Positions 8,548 through 17,583 of a stretch of DNA of 64,000 nt are shown here, one piece after another. Each line of letters starts with the position of its first letter. The first letter of the stretch is position 1. A model generated the notes under the pieces. It made no database searches, had not been told where the DNA came from, and saw only the letters and a program-made list of their open reading frames with translations. The translations under genes were made by a program, and so were the position numbers. The stretch is taken from contig NZ_QEKY01000004.1 in assembly GCF_003096695.1 (NCBI RefSeq), positions 117,918 to 181,917 on the forward strand, in the 5' to 3' direction. The stretch comes from Porphyromonas loveana. Its GTDB lineage: Bacteria; Bacteroidota; Bacteroidia; Bacteroidales; Porphyromonadaceae.

Positions 8548-11469
8548 TTACAATGTCTTCTTGATTTCGATCTCGTCGAATGCTTCGATTATATCGCCTT
8601 CTTGAATGTCATTGGAGTGAGCCAGATTAAGACCACACTCAAGTCCGGCAACCACTTCTTTGGCATCGTCTTTGAAGCGCTTGAGCGAACCCAACTCTCC
8701 CGTATGCACAACGATACCATCGCGGATGAGACGCACTTTGCTTGTTCTGCGTACCTTACCTTCTTTGACCATGCAGCCAGCGATGGTGCCGACTTTGGTG
8801 ATCTTGAATGCCTGCAGAACTTCCAGCGTACCGGTCACCTCTTCGCGAATCTCGGGCGAGAGCATACCTTCCATTGCCGACTTGATGTCTTCTATCGTGT
8901 CGTAGATGATAGAGTAGGTACGTATCTCTACACCGTCAGCCTCAGCCTGCTTGCGGGCGGCAGTGCTGGGACGCACTTGGAAGCCGATAATGATGGCCGA
9001 TGAAGCTGCTGCCAGTACTACGTCCGATTCGGAAATTTGACCTACTGCCTTGTGGATCACGTTCACTTGGATCTCTTCCGTAGAGAGGCGGATGAGTGAG
9101 TCGGATAGAGCTTCTACCGATCCGTCCACGTCGCCCTTGATGATCAAGTTCAGCTCTTGGAAGTTGCCGATGGCACGACGACGGCTGATGTCTTCCAGCG
9201 TGAGTATCTTGTGCATACGCAAGCCCTGTTCGCGCTGTAGCTGTTCTCTGCGCGTTGCTATTTCGCGAGCTTCCTGTTCTGTTTCCAGTACATTGAAGGT
9301 GTCACCGGCTGCTGGTGCTCCATTCAGACCGAGGATCAGCACCGGTTCAGAGGGACCGGCCTTGGTCACGCGCTGGTTGCGCTCGTTGAACATTGCTTTG
9401 ATACGACCGTGGCAGGTTCCTGCCAGTACGATGTCTCCCATATTGAGCGTGCCGTTTTGTACCATGACAGTAGAGACGTAGCCTCTTCCCTTATCAAGGG
9501 AGGATTCCACGATCGATCCGATGGCACGGCGGTTGGGGTTAGCCTTCAATTCCAATAAATCGGCTTCGAGGAGTACCTTTTCCAGAAGTTCGGTAATGTT
9601 CATACCCTTCTTGGCCGAGATTTCTTGGCTTTGGTATTTACCACCCCAGTCTTCCACCAGATAGTTCATATTGGCCAGCTGCTCCTTGATCTTTTCCGGA
9701 TTAGCTGCCGGCTTGTCGATTTTGTTGATAGCGAAGACCATGGGTACACCGGCTGCAGAGGCGTGGTTGATGGCCTCAACTGTCTGGGGCATGACGTCGT
9801 CGTCAGCGGCAACGATGATGATAGCGATGTCCGTCATCTTCGCACCACGAGCACGCATAGCCGTGAAGGCTTCGTGACCCGGTGTGTCCAAAAAAGTGAT
9901 GCGGCGACCGCTTGGGAGTTTCAGCCCGTATGCGCCAATGTGCTGTGTAATACCTCCGGCTTCTCCTTCGATGACATTGGTATTGCGGATGCGGTCCAAG
10001 AGCGAAGTCTTACCATGGTCAACGTGTCCCATCACCGTTACGATGGGAGGACGGGATACTAGATCTTCTTCGTTGTCCTCTTCAGGTGCGATTGCTTCTA
10101 CCAGATCCGCACTCACAAACTCTGTCTGGAAACCAAACTCCTCTGCTACGATATTGATCGTCTCGGCATCGAGTCGTTGGTTGATACCCACCATCATACC
10201 GATGCTCATACAAGTAGCGATTACCTCGTTTACAGGTACGTCCATCATGTTGGAGAGGTCGCTCACCGTTACAAATTCGGTCAGCTTCAGTGTGCGTTGC
10301 TCTTCGCGGTTCTGCTCCATGGCATCCTGAGCAGCACGGGAAGCTGCGTCGCGCTTGTCCTTTCTGTACTTGGCACCACGTCCGAGCGACGTGTTGGCTT
10401 TTTTCGATGTCAGACGGGCCAGTGTTTCCTTTACCTGCTTTTGTACATCCTCGTCGGATATTTCTGCCTTGGGAGCAAGGGCTTGTCGCTTATTGTTCTT
10501 GCGTCCACCGGCAGCGTGGTTTTGCTGCTGGGCAGGACGATTGTTATTCTTGTTACCGCTATGCCCCGATTGACCTGCACCACCGGCATTATGTTTGTTA
10601 GGATCACTACCCACCTTGGCAGCTTCCTTCTTGACGTCCACCTTGGCTGCATTTATGCGTTTACGCTTCTTCTTGTCAGCTTCGGCGTGTTCGCGTTGGC
10701 GGTCTTCCTTTGTTTTCTTTTTGGGACGGGTCGATGCATTGATCGAGTCGAGGTCGATCTTGCCTACCACCTTCACCTGAGGCTCTTGTGGTGTTGCATT
10801 CAGACGGAATAACTCTTCAGTTTCCGGCTTCTCTGTCTCCTCTGCGGGACGTGCTACCGGTTCTTGCGGCTTTTGTTTAGTCTCGACCACTTGGGGTTGT
10901 TCCTCCTTGGGGGTCGGTTTTTCTTCCTTCACTGGAGCCGGTGCAGGAGTCGGAGCGGGAGCAGCCTTAGCCGGCTTTTCTTGTTTGGGAGGAGTAGCAG
11001 GTTGCGGTTGCTCTTGCTTGGGTTTCTCTGTTGCAGCAGGAGCTTTCCGCGGAGCAGCTTCCTTCTCTTCTTTCTTTTGAGGAGCGGCAGGAGGAGTCTT
11101 TTCCTTATGCGGTGCAGCGGTCGGTTGTTGCTCAGTCTCTACCTTTCCTTTTATGGTCAAGTGCGGACGCATCTCTTCGGGCACCTTCGTTGTGATCTCT
11201 TGGGTGTCCTTGGGCGTCTCTTTCTCTTCTGCCTTGGATGCGGTGGCTGCAGGAGCTGTCGGCTTCTGTTTGATGAATTTCTTGCGTATGCGTTCTGTCT
11301 CGTCTTTGGTTTTGCCAAATTCGGTCAGAAGCAATTCGAACTCTTCATTCTCAATACGCACGTTGGGGTTGTTTTCCTCCACGTTGAAGCCTTTTTTCCG
11401 AAGAAAGCTGGCGAGGGAGCCTACTCCTACATTAAACTCTTTAGCTAAGCTGAATAATTTTATTGACAT
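8548..11469 (-). CDS. infB: Translation initiation factor IF-2
   Basis: GTPase that brings initiator tRNA to the 30S subunit. I place the start at 11469 ([20 protein letters not shown], the normal IF2_N opening) rather than an upstream in-frame codon at 11499. Length 973 residues. After the N-terminal module a long Lys/Pro/Ala/Glu/Gln-rich low-complexity stretch runs from about residue 60 to 330. Then come the G domain with GHVDHGKTS (about 479-487), DTPGHEAF and NKID, and the C-terminal domains. Third gene of rimP-nusA-infB, the widely conserved order. Confidence 0.97.
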   Translation of the reverse strand: MSIKLFSLAKEFNVGVGSLASFLRKKGFNVEENNPNVRIENEEFELLLTEFGKTKDETERIRKKFIKQKPTAPAATASKAEEKETPKDTQEITTKVPEEMRPHLTIKGKVETEQQPTAAPHKEKTPPAAPQKKEEKEAAPRKAPAATEKPKQEQPQPATPPKQEKPAKAAPAPTPAPAPVKEEKPTPKEEQPQVVETKQKPQEPVARPAEETEKPETEELFRLNATPQEPQVKVVGKIDLDSINASTRPKKKTKEDRQREHAEADKKKRKRINAAKVDVKKEAAKVGSDPNKHNAGGAGQSGHSGNKNNNRPAQQQNHAAGGRKNNKRQALAPKAEISDEDVQKQVKETLARLTSKKANTSLGRGAKYRKDKRDAASRAAQDAMEQNREEQRTLKLTEFVTVSDLSNMMDVPVNEVIATCMSIGMMVGINQRLDAETINIVAEEFGFQTEFVSADLVEAIAPEEDNEEDLVSRPPIVTVMGHVDHGKTSLLDRIRNTNVIEGEAGGITQHIGAYGLKLPSGRRITFLDTPGHEAFTAMRARGAKMTDIAIIIVAADDDVMPQTVEAINHASAAGVPMVFAINKIDKPAANPEKIKEQLANMNYLVEDWGGKYQSQEISAKKGMNITELLEKVLLEADLLELKANPNRRAIGSIVESSLDKGRGYVSTVMVQNGTLNMGDIVLAGTCHGRIKAMFNERNQRVTKAGPSEPVLILGLNGAPAAGDTFNVLETEQEAREIATRREQLQREQGLRMHKILTLEDISRRRAIGNFQELNLIIKGDVDGSVEALSDSLIRLSTEEIQVNVIHKAVGQISESDVVLAAASSAIIIGFQVRPSTAARKQAEADGVEIRTYSIIYDTIEDIKSAMEGMLSPEIREEVTGTLEVLQAFKITKVGTIAGCMVKEGKVRRTSKVRLIRDGIVVHTGELGSLKRFKDDAKEVVAGLECGLNLAHSNDIQEGDIIEAFDEIEIKKTL

Positions 11470-11558
11470 ACTACTTTCTTCTTCTGTTTTTTGCTGCACC
11501 TGTGGGGATTACGTTGTGGATTGTGTCGTGTGAATTGAGAGGGTTATTCGCGCAAGCA

Positions 11559-12908
11559 TTACTCTTGCTCGGGCTCCGCGTCTGTCGGTACAAAGTCGTT
11601 ATCTATATCGTCCATGTCGGGTGCTTCTTGCTCTTCCTCGATGGCTTCTGGTCCTTCTTCGGAGAATTCGGCTCTGAGGACACCCAGTACATAGTCGATC
11701 GTGGCGTCTTCCAAGTCAGTCTCCTTGATCAGCTCTTCACGATTCTTGTTGAGTACGCTCTTGGCTGTGTTGCAACCGATGTTCTTGAGCAGGTCAATGA
11801 TCCACTGGTCGATTTCGTCGTTGAACTCGTCCAGATAGATATCTTCTTCATCCATATCATCAATGTCGCGGAATACTTCGATCTGATAGCCTGTCAAACC
11901 AGAAGCCAATTTGATGTTAGAGGCATTCTTGCCGATAGCCAGAGGTACCTCTTCGGGGCGCAGGAATACTTCTGCCTTCCGTTCGGCTTCGAGCAGGCGG
12001 ATGGAGGAGACGCGTGCGGGACTCAATGCTCGTTGTACAAAGAGTGCTGCATTGGCCGTGTACTGAGTCACGTCGATATTCTCTCCTCTGAGTTCACGTA
12101 CAATACCGCGGATGCGCGATCCGTTCATACCCACGCAGGCACCTACAGGGTCAATGCGGTCGTCATAAGACTCCACTGCCATCTTGGCTCTCTCGCCCGG
12201 GATGCGGGCTACGCAGCGGATCGTGATCAGACCATCGGCAATTTCGGGAACGTTCAGCTCAAAGAGTCTTTTGAGAAACTCCCCGCTTGTACGCGATACG
12301 ATGATCTTGGGGTTGTTATTGGCATTCTCTACGCGTTCGATGACGGCGTGTACGGTCTCTCCTTTGCGGAAGAAGTCGCTCGGTATCTGCTCGCTCTTTG
12401 GCATCAGAAGCTCGTTGCCGTCGTCGTCGATGAGTAGCGCTTCGCGCTTCCACACTTGGTACACTTCCGCGGAAATCAATTGGCCGATGCGATCGGTAAA
12501 GGTGTTGAAGAGATTCTCCTTCTGCAGCTCCATGATCTTGCTGGACAGGGCTTGTCGCAGATTGAGGATGGCGCGGCGGCCAAAAGATGCGAAGTTTACA
12601 GAGTCGGTCACATCTTCACCCACCTCCGTTTCGGGGTCGATGGTATGCGCTTCGGACAGGGATACTTGGCGGCTGTCGTCTTCTACGGCACCATCTTCCA
12701 CTACTTGGCGGGTGCGCCAGATCTCGAAGTCTCCTTTCTCGGGATTGATAATAACGTCGAAGTTGTCATCCGATCCGAAGATCTTTGCCAGTACATTCCG
12801 GAAGGAATCCTCCAGCACGTTGATCATCGTTTCCTTGTCGATATTCTTCAGATCTTTGAATTCTGCCAGCGATTCTATCATGCTGATCGTTTCTTGCTTC
12901 TTGGCCAT
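11559..12908 (-). CDS. nusA: Transcription termination/antitermination factor NusA
   Basis: RNA polymerase-associated elongation factor, 449 residues. N-terminal polymerase-binding domain, an S1 domain (about 135-205), two KH domains (motifs VGACVGMNGSRIRGI and PLAIGKNASNIKLA), then a C-terminal helical region with a DEEDIYLDEF acidic segment and a strongly acidic tail rich in Glu/Asp. Transcribed after rimP and before infB. NusA influences pausing at hairpins, which matters because a terminator-like hairpin precedes this operon. Confidence 0.96.
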   Translation of the reverse strand: MAKKQETISMIESLAEFKDLKNIDKETMINVLEDSFRNVLAKIFGSDDNFDVIINPEKGDFEIWRTRQVVEDGAVEDDSRQVSLSEAHTIDPETEVGEDVTDSVNFASFGRRAILNLRQALSSKIMELQKENLFNTFTDRIGQLISAEVYQVWKREALLIDDDGNELLMPKSEQIPSDFFRKGETVHAVIERVENANNNPKIIVSRTSGEFLKRLFELNVPEIADGLITIRCVARIPGERAKMAVESYDDRIDPVGACVGMNGSRIRGIVRELRGENIDVTQYTANAALFVQRALSPARVSSIRLLEAERKAEVFLRPEEVPLAIGKNASNIKLASGLTGYQIEVFRDIDDMDEEDIYLDEFNDEIDQWIIDLLKNIGCNTAKSVLNKNREELIKETDLEDATIDYVLGVLRAEFSEEGPEAIEEEQEAPDMDDIDNDFVPTDAEPEQE

Positions 12909-12971
12909 ATTATGACTCTGTATTATGGTATGTGCTCTTGTATTCTTTTTCTATTCCTATGTTTCCTCTTC

Positions 12972-13430
12972 TCAAATCACGCGCACGGCTTGTTTGATGT
13001 CGGCCATGGCTATCGTCAGCTCTTGCGCTTCCGGTTTTTTGCGTTTCGCTCCTTCGGGTTTTACCATGCGAATTACTTCCAGACGGATGGCTTCGGGGCT
13101 CACCGCTCTGAGGTGCCCCGTCTCTTTGATGCCGTTGGTTTGTAGTACGGATAGCTCACAGTCGATGCAGTTCTCCCATTGGCGCATGACTCTGAGCGGC
13201 GAAGTCAAACCGGCTGATCCTACCTCCAACTCGAAGTCCTCGACATCTCTGTCCAATTTGGATTCGATATGCTTGCTTAGCGCCACACAGTCGTCTATGC
13301 ACACACCTTCTGCGCTGTCCACTTCTACAACGATCCTATTGCCCGGGTGTATGGCTACGTCCACAAGGAAGATAGCACCTGTTCCCAGATAGTCTGTGAC
13401 GATCTCAGCTACTTGTTCTTTGGCTGTCAT
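12972..13430 (-). CDS. rimP: Ribosome maturation factor RimP
   Basis: 30S subunit assembly factor, 152 residues from the preferred start at 13430 (MTAKEQVAEIVTDYLGTGAI). An in-frame codon at 13499 would add 23 residues but falls in the predicted leader hairpin, so I reject it. Conserved RimP features: FLVDVAIHPGNRIVVEVDSAEGV, DCVALSKHIE and the LEVGSAGLTSPL motif. First gene of the rimP-nusA-infB-cvpA-sufBCD run. Confidence 0.95.
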   Translation of the reverse strand: MTAKEQVAEIVTDYLGTGAIFLVDVAIHPGNRIVVEVDSAEGVCIDDCVALSKHIESKLDRDVEDFELEVGSAGLTSPLRVMRQWENCIDCELSVLQTNGIKETGHLRAVSPEAIRLEVIRMVKPEGAKRKKPEAQELTIAMADIKQAVRVI

Positions 13431-13462
13431 TTGTCTTGTTTGAATTTGACTTCGGGATAAAC

Positions 13463-13495
13463 AAAAAGGAGGAACCTTTAATAGGGTCGCCTCCT
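13463..13495 (-). terminator. Terminator-like hairpin in the rimP-nusA-infB leader (possible attenuator)
   Basis: Read on the minus strand: AGGAGG-C-GACC, an 8-nt loop, GGTT-CCTCCT, then TTTTTG. That is a stem of about ten pairs with one bulge followed by a U run, the form of an intrinsic terminator. It begins about 14 nt after the predicted transcript start and ends about 33 nt before the rimP start codon, so it lies inside the leader and could control entry into the operon. Confidence 0.7.
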
Positions 13496-13515
13496 CCATC
13501 CATCCATATCAGCTG

Positions 13516-13546
13516 CAAAGATAATCTTTTTTCGCTTCTGTACAAA
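13516..13546 (-). promoter_or_regulatory. Promoter of the rimP-nusA-infB-cvpA-suf operon
   Basis: On the minus strand TTTG (13546-13543), a 19-nt spacer, then TATCTTTG (13523-13516): an exact match to the Bacteroidetes -33/-7 arrangement. The predicted start near 13509 gives a leader of about 79 nt before rimP. Confidence 0.85.
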
Positions 13547-13589
13547 TTAGATGCGCCAAAAGAGTTTTGTATATGATTGGTGATAACGG

Positions 13590-13627
13590 GAGTAGGATGT
13601 GAGCAATGTCTCACTCACATCCTACTC
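13590..13627. terminator. Hairpin downstream of the flavin reductase pseudogene
   Basis: A perfect 14-bp inverted repeat GAGTAGGATGTGAG / CTCACATCCTACTC with a 10-nt loop. It lies about 10 bp beyond the pseudogene stop codon on the minus strand and probably acted as its terminator, although no clear T run follows. Confidence 0.5.
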
Positions 13628-13637
13628 TTGTGACTCG

Positions 13638-14019
13638 TTATTTGATCCAAGTATTAACTATTTCGCCGATGTACATGGTGTGGATGCCTAATCCCCTTCT
13701 CGTATATCTGCTTGACCTCCGGTGTGAGGAGGGTAGCGTCGAACGGCGATTTATAGATGATGCGACATTCGATGGCGAGAGATTGGCTTCCTCGAATATC
13801 GGGTTGCCCAGCTCTGTGAATGAGGGTGTAAGCCCCGCCTTACTTATCTTGTCTTTGTCGTCTCGTCCCGAATGTGATCCGATATATTGCAAGGCTGAGC
13901 ATTTCTCCTCGGGAAAGCCGGTTACGGTGAAATACTCGTTGCGCTCCATGAAGCTGTGGGTGTAGCGACTAGAGGATACATAGACGGTGACCACGGGGTG
14001 TCCCCAGAGTTCTCCGAGG
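13638..14019 (-). pseudogene. Flavin reductase-like protein, 5'-truncated and frameshifted
   Basis: The minus strand encodes LGELWGHPVVTVYVSSSRYT, SFMERNEYFTVTGFPEE and ALQYIGSHSGRD, the C-terminal two thirds of a flavin reductase domain protein common in Bacteroidales. The N-terminal part that should precede GELW is missing; the recognisable sequence starts right after the livM stop codon. Further on, the frame after FEEANLS degenerates; the expected IECRIIYKSPFDATLLTPEV continues in another frame, and the original frame returns at LGIHTMYIGEIVNTWIK before TAA at 13638. So two compensating indels exist in addition to the truncation. The match to the intact family is from memory. Confidence 0.75.
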
Positions 14020-14910
14020 CTAATTCTGCTCTTGTTGAGTTGCTTTGCGGGCTGTACCCAGAGAAACAAGGTTTCCTCCCCGGTACACGACCAATATCAA
14101 GGCAATACCGTAAAAGATTTGTCGCATATTGGCTGCAATGGCGGAGGGCATGCCCACGAAACGGAGTGCTTCGGGGAGTAACACCAAGAATGCTGCGGCA
14201 TAGAAAATCCCTTTCAGGTGCCGCATGCCGCCGATAATGACGATACTCATGATAAAAATGGATTCATCGACAGTGAAGCTTGTGGGGTCGATGTAGCTGA
14301 TGTAGTGGGCATAAAGCACGCCCGCAATGGAGGCAAGCATACCACTAATGACGAAGGAGACGACTTTGGCTTCTGCCACATTCTTGCCCAAACTCTGGGT
14401 GTATATTTCGTCCTCGCTTAATGCTCGTAGTACTCTGCCAAAAGGAGAGCGGGTGATATTGGATAGCAACCACCATACTGCCCCTGCAAAAAAAGCAGAT
14501 AGCAATAAGAACGAGAGTTTGCTTTCGATCGGCAAACCGAAGATTGAAAAGGCGGGAATCCCGGGAATGCCTAATGGGCCATTCGTTACACTCTGCCAAT
14601 TGTTCATAATGGAGAACATCACCACCTGTATGCCGAGGGTGATGATAATATAGTAGTCGTCAACCGTTTTGACAGCTACCTTCGAGACGATATAGGCGAT
14701 TATGCCCGATAGCAACAGGGCGGCGAGCATATTGAGCAACGGAGGAGTGCCGAAGTGTACCGACAGCAACGCCGTTGTGTAAGCACCTATGCCATAAAAG
14801 CCGGCATGTGCCAACGAAACCTGTCCGCTATACCCTGCTACCAAGCTGAGCGACTGAGCGAGGATGGTATAAATGCAGATGAGGATGAGGAGGTGAAGGA
14901 TATATTCCAT
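14020..14910 (-). CDS. livM: Branched-chain amino acid-type ABC transporter permease (LivM-like)
   Basis: Inner-membrane permease with about eight hydrophobic helices, 296 residues, containing the LivM hallmark LSLVAGYSGQVSLAHAGFYGIGAY near the N-terminus and IYTQSLGKNVAEAKVVSFVISG, the coupling-helix region. With LivH-, LivG- and LivF-like proteins it would form an importer of the HAAT family. The true substrate is unknown. It lies 660 bp from livH because a GxxExxY element sits between them. Its stop codon coincides with the breakpoint of the flavin reductase remnant. Confidence 0.9.
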   Translation of the reverse strand: MEYILHLLILICIYTILAQSLSLVAGYSGQVSLAHAGFYGIGAYTTALLSVHFGTPPLLNMLAALLLSGIIAYIVSKVAVKTVDDYYIIITLGIQVVMFSIMNNWQSVTNGPLGIPGIPAFSIFGLPIESKLSFLLLSAFFAGAVWWLLSNITRSPFGRVLRALSEDEIYTQSLGKNVAEAKVVSFVISGMLASIAGVLYAHYISYIDPTSFTVDESIFIMSIVIIGGMRHLKGIFYAAAFLVLLPEALRFVGMPSAIAANMRQIFYGIALILVVYRGGNLVSLGTARKATQQEQN

Positions 14911-14948
14911 AAGGGACGAATTTTGCTAATTAGGAGAGTGGGAGCAAG

Positions 14949-15024
14949 AGGACACGAATTACACGAATTAGCACTAAGGTGAGACAGAGAGCGGACACGA
15001 ATTGCACGAATTAACACGAAAGAG
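14949..15024 (+). repeat. TTCGTG-type repeat, left copy flanking the GxxExxY gene
   Basis: Contains two runs of the form GACACGAATTnCACGAATTA joined by CACTAAGGTGAGACAGAGAG. The segment is repeated in inverted orientation, and partly duplicated, on the other side of the GxxExxY gene (15465-15572). Confidence 0.85.
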
Positions 15025-15076
15025 AGGGTAGCACATAGATGCATTTAAGGACGAATATATGGATTTTGAGGATAAG

Positions 15077-15448
15077 TCATAGGACTATTCTTTGGGATTT
15101 GAGGGAGTCCTCTCCGAAATTGACCAATAGGCCTAAGTGTAGGCCGCTTGCTGCGAGGTAGTTGAACGTTTGCTTGACGTGGCTTTGTGTCAGGCACTCC
15201 ACGGCCTTAGCTTCCAAAATGATCGTGTCGAACAATACAAAGTCAGCCACATAGAAATGCGGTAGCTTAACACCTTTATAGAGCACATCATATCTTCTTT
15301 CGCGTTCAAAAGGAATCTTGAGTCCATTGAATTCTATCTCCAATGCATCCTTATAGACCACCTCATTAAAGCCACGTCCCAAATTCCTGTGCACCTCCAT
15401 ACAAGCCCCCACTATCTTGTAAGCCTCTTTCTCATACCACAATCCCAT
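15077..15448 (-). CDS. GxxExxY family protein (PD-(D/E)XK nuclease-like)
   Basis: Small protein of 123 residues from the ATG at 15448, preceded 8-9 nt upstream by a very strong ribosome binding site AAGGAGG. An upstream TTG-started extension would run into the flanking repeat and is rejected. The family signature is GFNEVVY within HRNLGRGFNEVVYKDAL. A later FVLFDTIILEAKA supplies an Asp...Glu-x-Lys arrangement like the PD-(D/E)XK catalytic core; the distal Gln/Tyr residues (QTFNYL) also fit. Biochemical function of the family is not established to my knowledge. The gene sits alone between two inverted repeats and splits livH from livM, which suggests insertion as a unit. Confidence 0.85.
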   Translation of the reverse strand: MGLWYEKEAYKIVGACMEVHRNLGRGFNEVVYKDALEIEFNGLKIPFERERRYDVLYKGVKLPHFYVADFVLFDTIILEAKAVECLTQSHVKQTFNYLAASGLHLGLLVNFGEDSLKSQRIVL

Positions 15449-15464
15449 CTCTCTAATCCCCCTC

Positions 15465-15572
15465 CTTCGTGCTAATTCGTGCAATTCGTGTCCGCTCTCT
15501 GCCTCACCTTTGTGCTAATTCGTGTCTGTTATCTGTCTCACCTTAGTGTTAATTTGTGAAATTAGTGTCTGG
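15465..15572 (-). repeat. TTCGTG-type repeat, right copy flanking the GxxExxY gene
   Basis: Read on the minus strand this segment holds two tandem copies (about 55 bp each) of the unit seen at 14949-15024: CACTAAGGTGAGACAGA followed by GACACGAATT and CACGAATTA blocks. The inner copy (15465-15520) matches the left flank at roughly 9 of 10 positions by eye, so the two flanks are inverted repeats around the GxxExxY gene. It ends just before the livH stop codon at 15575. Confidence 0.85.
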
Positions 15573-15574
15573 CT

Positions 15575-16453
15575 TTAGATGTCAGCCTTCTTCACACCCT
15601 GCCCACTAAATCCATACGGCCTAAAATACAGGAATGCGATCAGAATAATGTATGCAGTGGCATTCATCCACTTACTATCCAAATAGTACGCCGCGAGGTG
15701 CTGAGCCGTAGCCAGTAGCAGGCAGCCGAGCAGCAGGTATCGCATCTTGCCCATCCCCCCGATAATCATCGCCACCACTGCATATAGCAGCCAGTTAAAA
15801 CCCATCGTCGGCGTCATATCCGTATCGGCAGCTATAAGAATCCCTGCACATGCCGCCAGCCCCGACCCGATGGCGAAGCTCCATGCCACGGCTTTGTTCT
15901 TGGAGATGCCAAAGATTGTACTTAGCTCCGGATTGGACGACACTGCCTTTATCTGCTGACCAATATTCGTTTTCTCCATGAAAAGCCAACTCCCCAATAA
16001 TAATACGGCACTCGCCACAATGGTAATAATCTGTACATCGGTGATATATGCTCCTAAGAACTCATGCCCTTGTTTTACTTCCCACGTGCGAAAACTGAGC
16101 GTGCTATCACCCCATACGATAGAGACGATATTCTGCAATACCACATACAGCCCCAGTGAGGCTATCATCATTTGCCAACTTTCTATCTTACGTTTTTGTA
16201 AGGGCTTGTACACAAACTGATTGACTGCAAGCATTAGTAATACCCCCACCACTACTGACAACGGCACTGCTCCCCATAGCGGAACCCCCATTCCAATCCC
16301 CAACCAGTAGGCTATATAAGCTCCTAAGGCAATTGTGATGGCATGTGTAAGGTGGAAAAAATAAATAGGTCTATACACCAAGATAAAAGATTCAGCAACT
16401 GCAAAATTGAGGATTGTTGAAAAAGATATATTGAGGAGGAATTGAGGTGTCAT
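15575..16453 (-). CDS. livH: Branched-chain amino acid-type ABC transporter permease (LivH-like)
   Basis: Permease of 292 residues with about eight hydrophobic segments. It shows typical LivH features: ESFILVYRPIYFFHLTHAITIALGAYIAYWL at the N-terminus and GQQIKAVSSNPELSTIFGISKNKAVAWSFAIGSGLAACAGIL, the coupling helix and what follows. It starts 7 bases after the binding-protein gene, so cotranscription with the AT-rich genes upstream is clear. Its coding sequence has ordinary base composition, unlike those genes. Confidence 0.9.
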   Translation of the reverse strand: MTPQFLLNISFSTILNFAVAESFILVYRPIYFFHLTHAITIALGAYIAYWLGIGMGVPLWGAVPLSVVVGVLLMLAVNQFVYKPLQKRKIESWQMMIASLGLYVVLQNIVSIVWGDSTLSFRTWEVKQGHEFLGAYITDVQIITIVASAVLLLGSWLFMEKTNIGQQIKAVSSNPELSTIFGISKNKAVAWSFAIGSGLAACAGILIAADTDMTPTMGFNWLLYAVVAMIIGGMGKMRYLLLGCLLLATAQHLAAYYLDSKWMNATAYIILIAFLYFRPYGFSGQGVKKADI

Positions 16454-16460
16454 TGTTGTG

Positions 16461-17570
16461 TTATATTTTTATAAAATGTCCATTATTTATAGTGTATAAA
16501 TCAACTTTTTTATTTTGTATAATCCCATTAGAATCAAAAGAAACAGTGCCTGAAAGTGTTTCGAATTTCTCTGAATATAATGCTTGCTTGACAGCATTTA
16601 CATCATTGCCGAATTTTTGAATTAGACTATGGAGAATAATAGTTGCTTCAAAGCCATTTATGGCGTAAATTGTGGGGCGTTCATGATATTTTTTTTTGTA
16701 CCTGTTCTCGAAATCAATATACTGTTGATTGGTTTCGTCTGTACTTTCACTTGCTATTATCATATTGTTGACCAGTTCTCCTCCATTCTTTATAAAATCA
16801 TCTGTTTTTAATGAAGATATTCCAATCCATATGGGTGTGAAGTTGAGAGACTCAGATTGCTTAATAAAATTGATCGATTGTTCTGTTGGGGTTATTAACA
16901 ATACGGCTTTAGGGTTTAACTTTTTTAGTTTGATAAGCTCCGTTCGGAAGTCTTTGCTATTTGGATCAATCAAAGTTTTTGATAAAATTTGTGCGTGATT
17001 GTTCTTGTTGGCACTCGAAAAAGCTTCGATATATGGCATTCCTGCTTCGTTGTTATGTGCAACGATAGCAATTGATGTTATCCCGAGTTTTTCCAAATTG
17101 TTGGAAATGGCTTCAACTTCTTTTATGCCTAATACTCGATTGCTGAATACAAATTCACTAGTTTCTTTCATGTTCGGTGAAGAGGCTATTGTTGAAAATA
17201 GCAGTGTTTTTGTTGAATTAGCTTTGGGAGATAAAGACATTACACTAGAACTATTGCAGCCACATATCACCATTTTTGTTTTGCTAGTAGAGGTGATTCT
17301 TTCGAAGGCATTAATCGCTTTATTGACATTGCTTTGTCCATCTTCAAAATGGATTTCAAAATTAGGATCTTTTTCTTTTATCTTCTCAGAGGCAATTGCC
17401 ACCCCCTTTTGAACCCATTGGCCATATTCTGCAATGGCTCCAGTTTGATCGCAAATAACATCAATCGTTACTTTTTCTATCTTGTTTGCTTTTGGATAGA
17501 AAATCACCATTATTGCAATGAGTAAGATAAAAGCAGATAGAGCGAGCGATATAAAATTGTTTTTTTTCAT
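16461..17570 (-). CDS. Periplasmic/membrane-anchored binding protein of Liv type (Peripla_BP_6)
   Basis: 369-residue type I periplasmic binding protein, presumably the substrate receptor of the adjacent ABC transporter. An N-terminal hydrophobic segment (about residues 7-25) has neither a lipobox nor a convincing cleavage site, so it may be membrane-anchored. The opening TIDVICDQTGAIAEYGQWVQKGVAIA is the family start; CGCNSSSVMSLSPKA and AIVAHNNEAGMPYIEAF match the hinge regions. The sequence is markedly AT-rich compared with livH downstream. Substrate cannot be read from sequence; an amino acid, a peptide or another amide-containing compound are possible. Confidence 0.82.
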   Translation of the reverse strand: MKKNNFISLALSAFILLIAIMVIFYPKANKIEKVTIDVICDQTGAIAEYGQWVQKGVAIASEKIKEKDPNFEIHFEDGQSNVNKAINAFERITSTSKTKMVICGCNSSSVMSLSPKANSTKTLLFSTIASSPNMKETSEFVFSNRVLGIKEVEAISNNLEKLGITSIAIVAHNNEAGMPYIEAFSSANKNNHAQILSKTLIDPNSKDFRTELIKLKKLNPKAVLLITPTEQSINFIKQSESLNFTPIWIGISSLKTDDFIKNGGELVNNMIIASESTDETNQQYIDFENRYKKKYHERPTIYAINGFEATIILHSLIQKFGNDVNAVKQALYSEKFETLSGTVSFDSNGIIQNKKVDLYTINNGHFIKI

Positions 17571-17583
17571 TTGATTTCTACTT

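Noticed and set aside
13606..13965. Plus-strand 119-codon frame over the flavin reductase remnant
   Set aside because: The opposite strand has clear flavin reductase homology; the plus frame has no recognisable content.
15000..15570. CRISPR array interpretation of the CACGAATT repeats
   Set aside because: The units are tandem or inverted with no regular unique spacers, and no cas gene is present.
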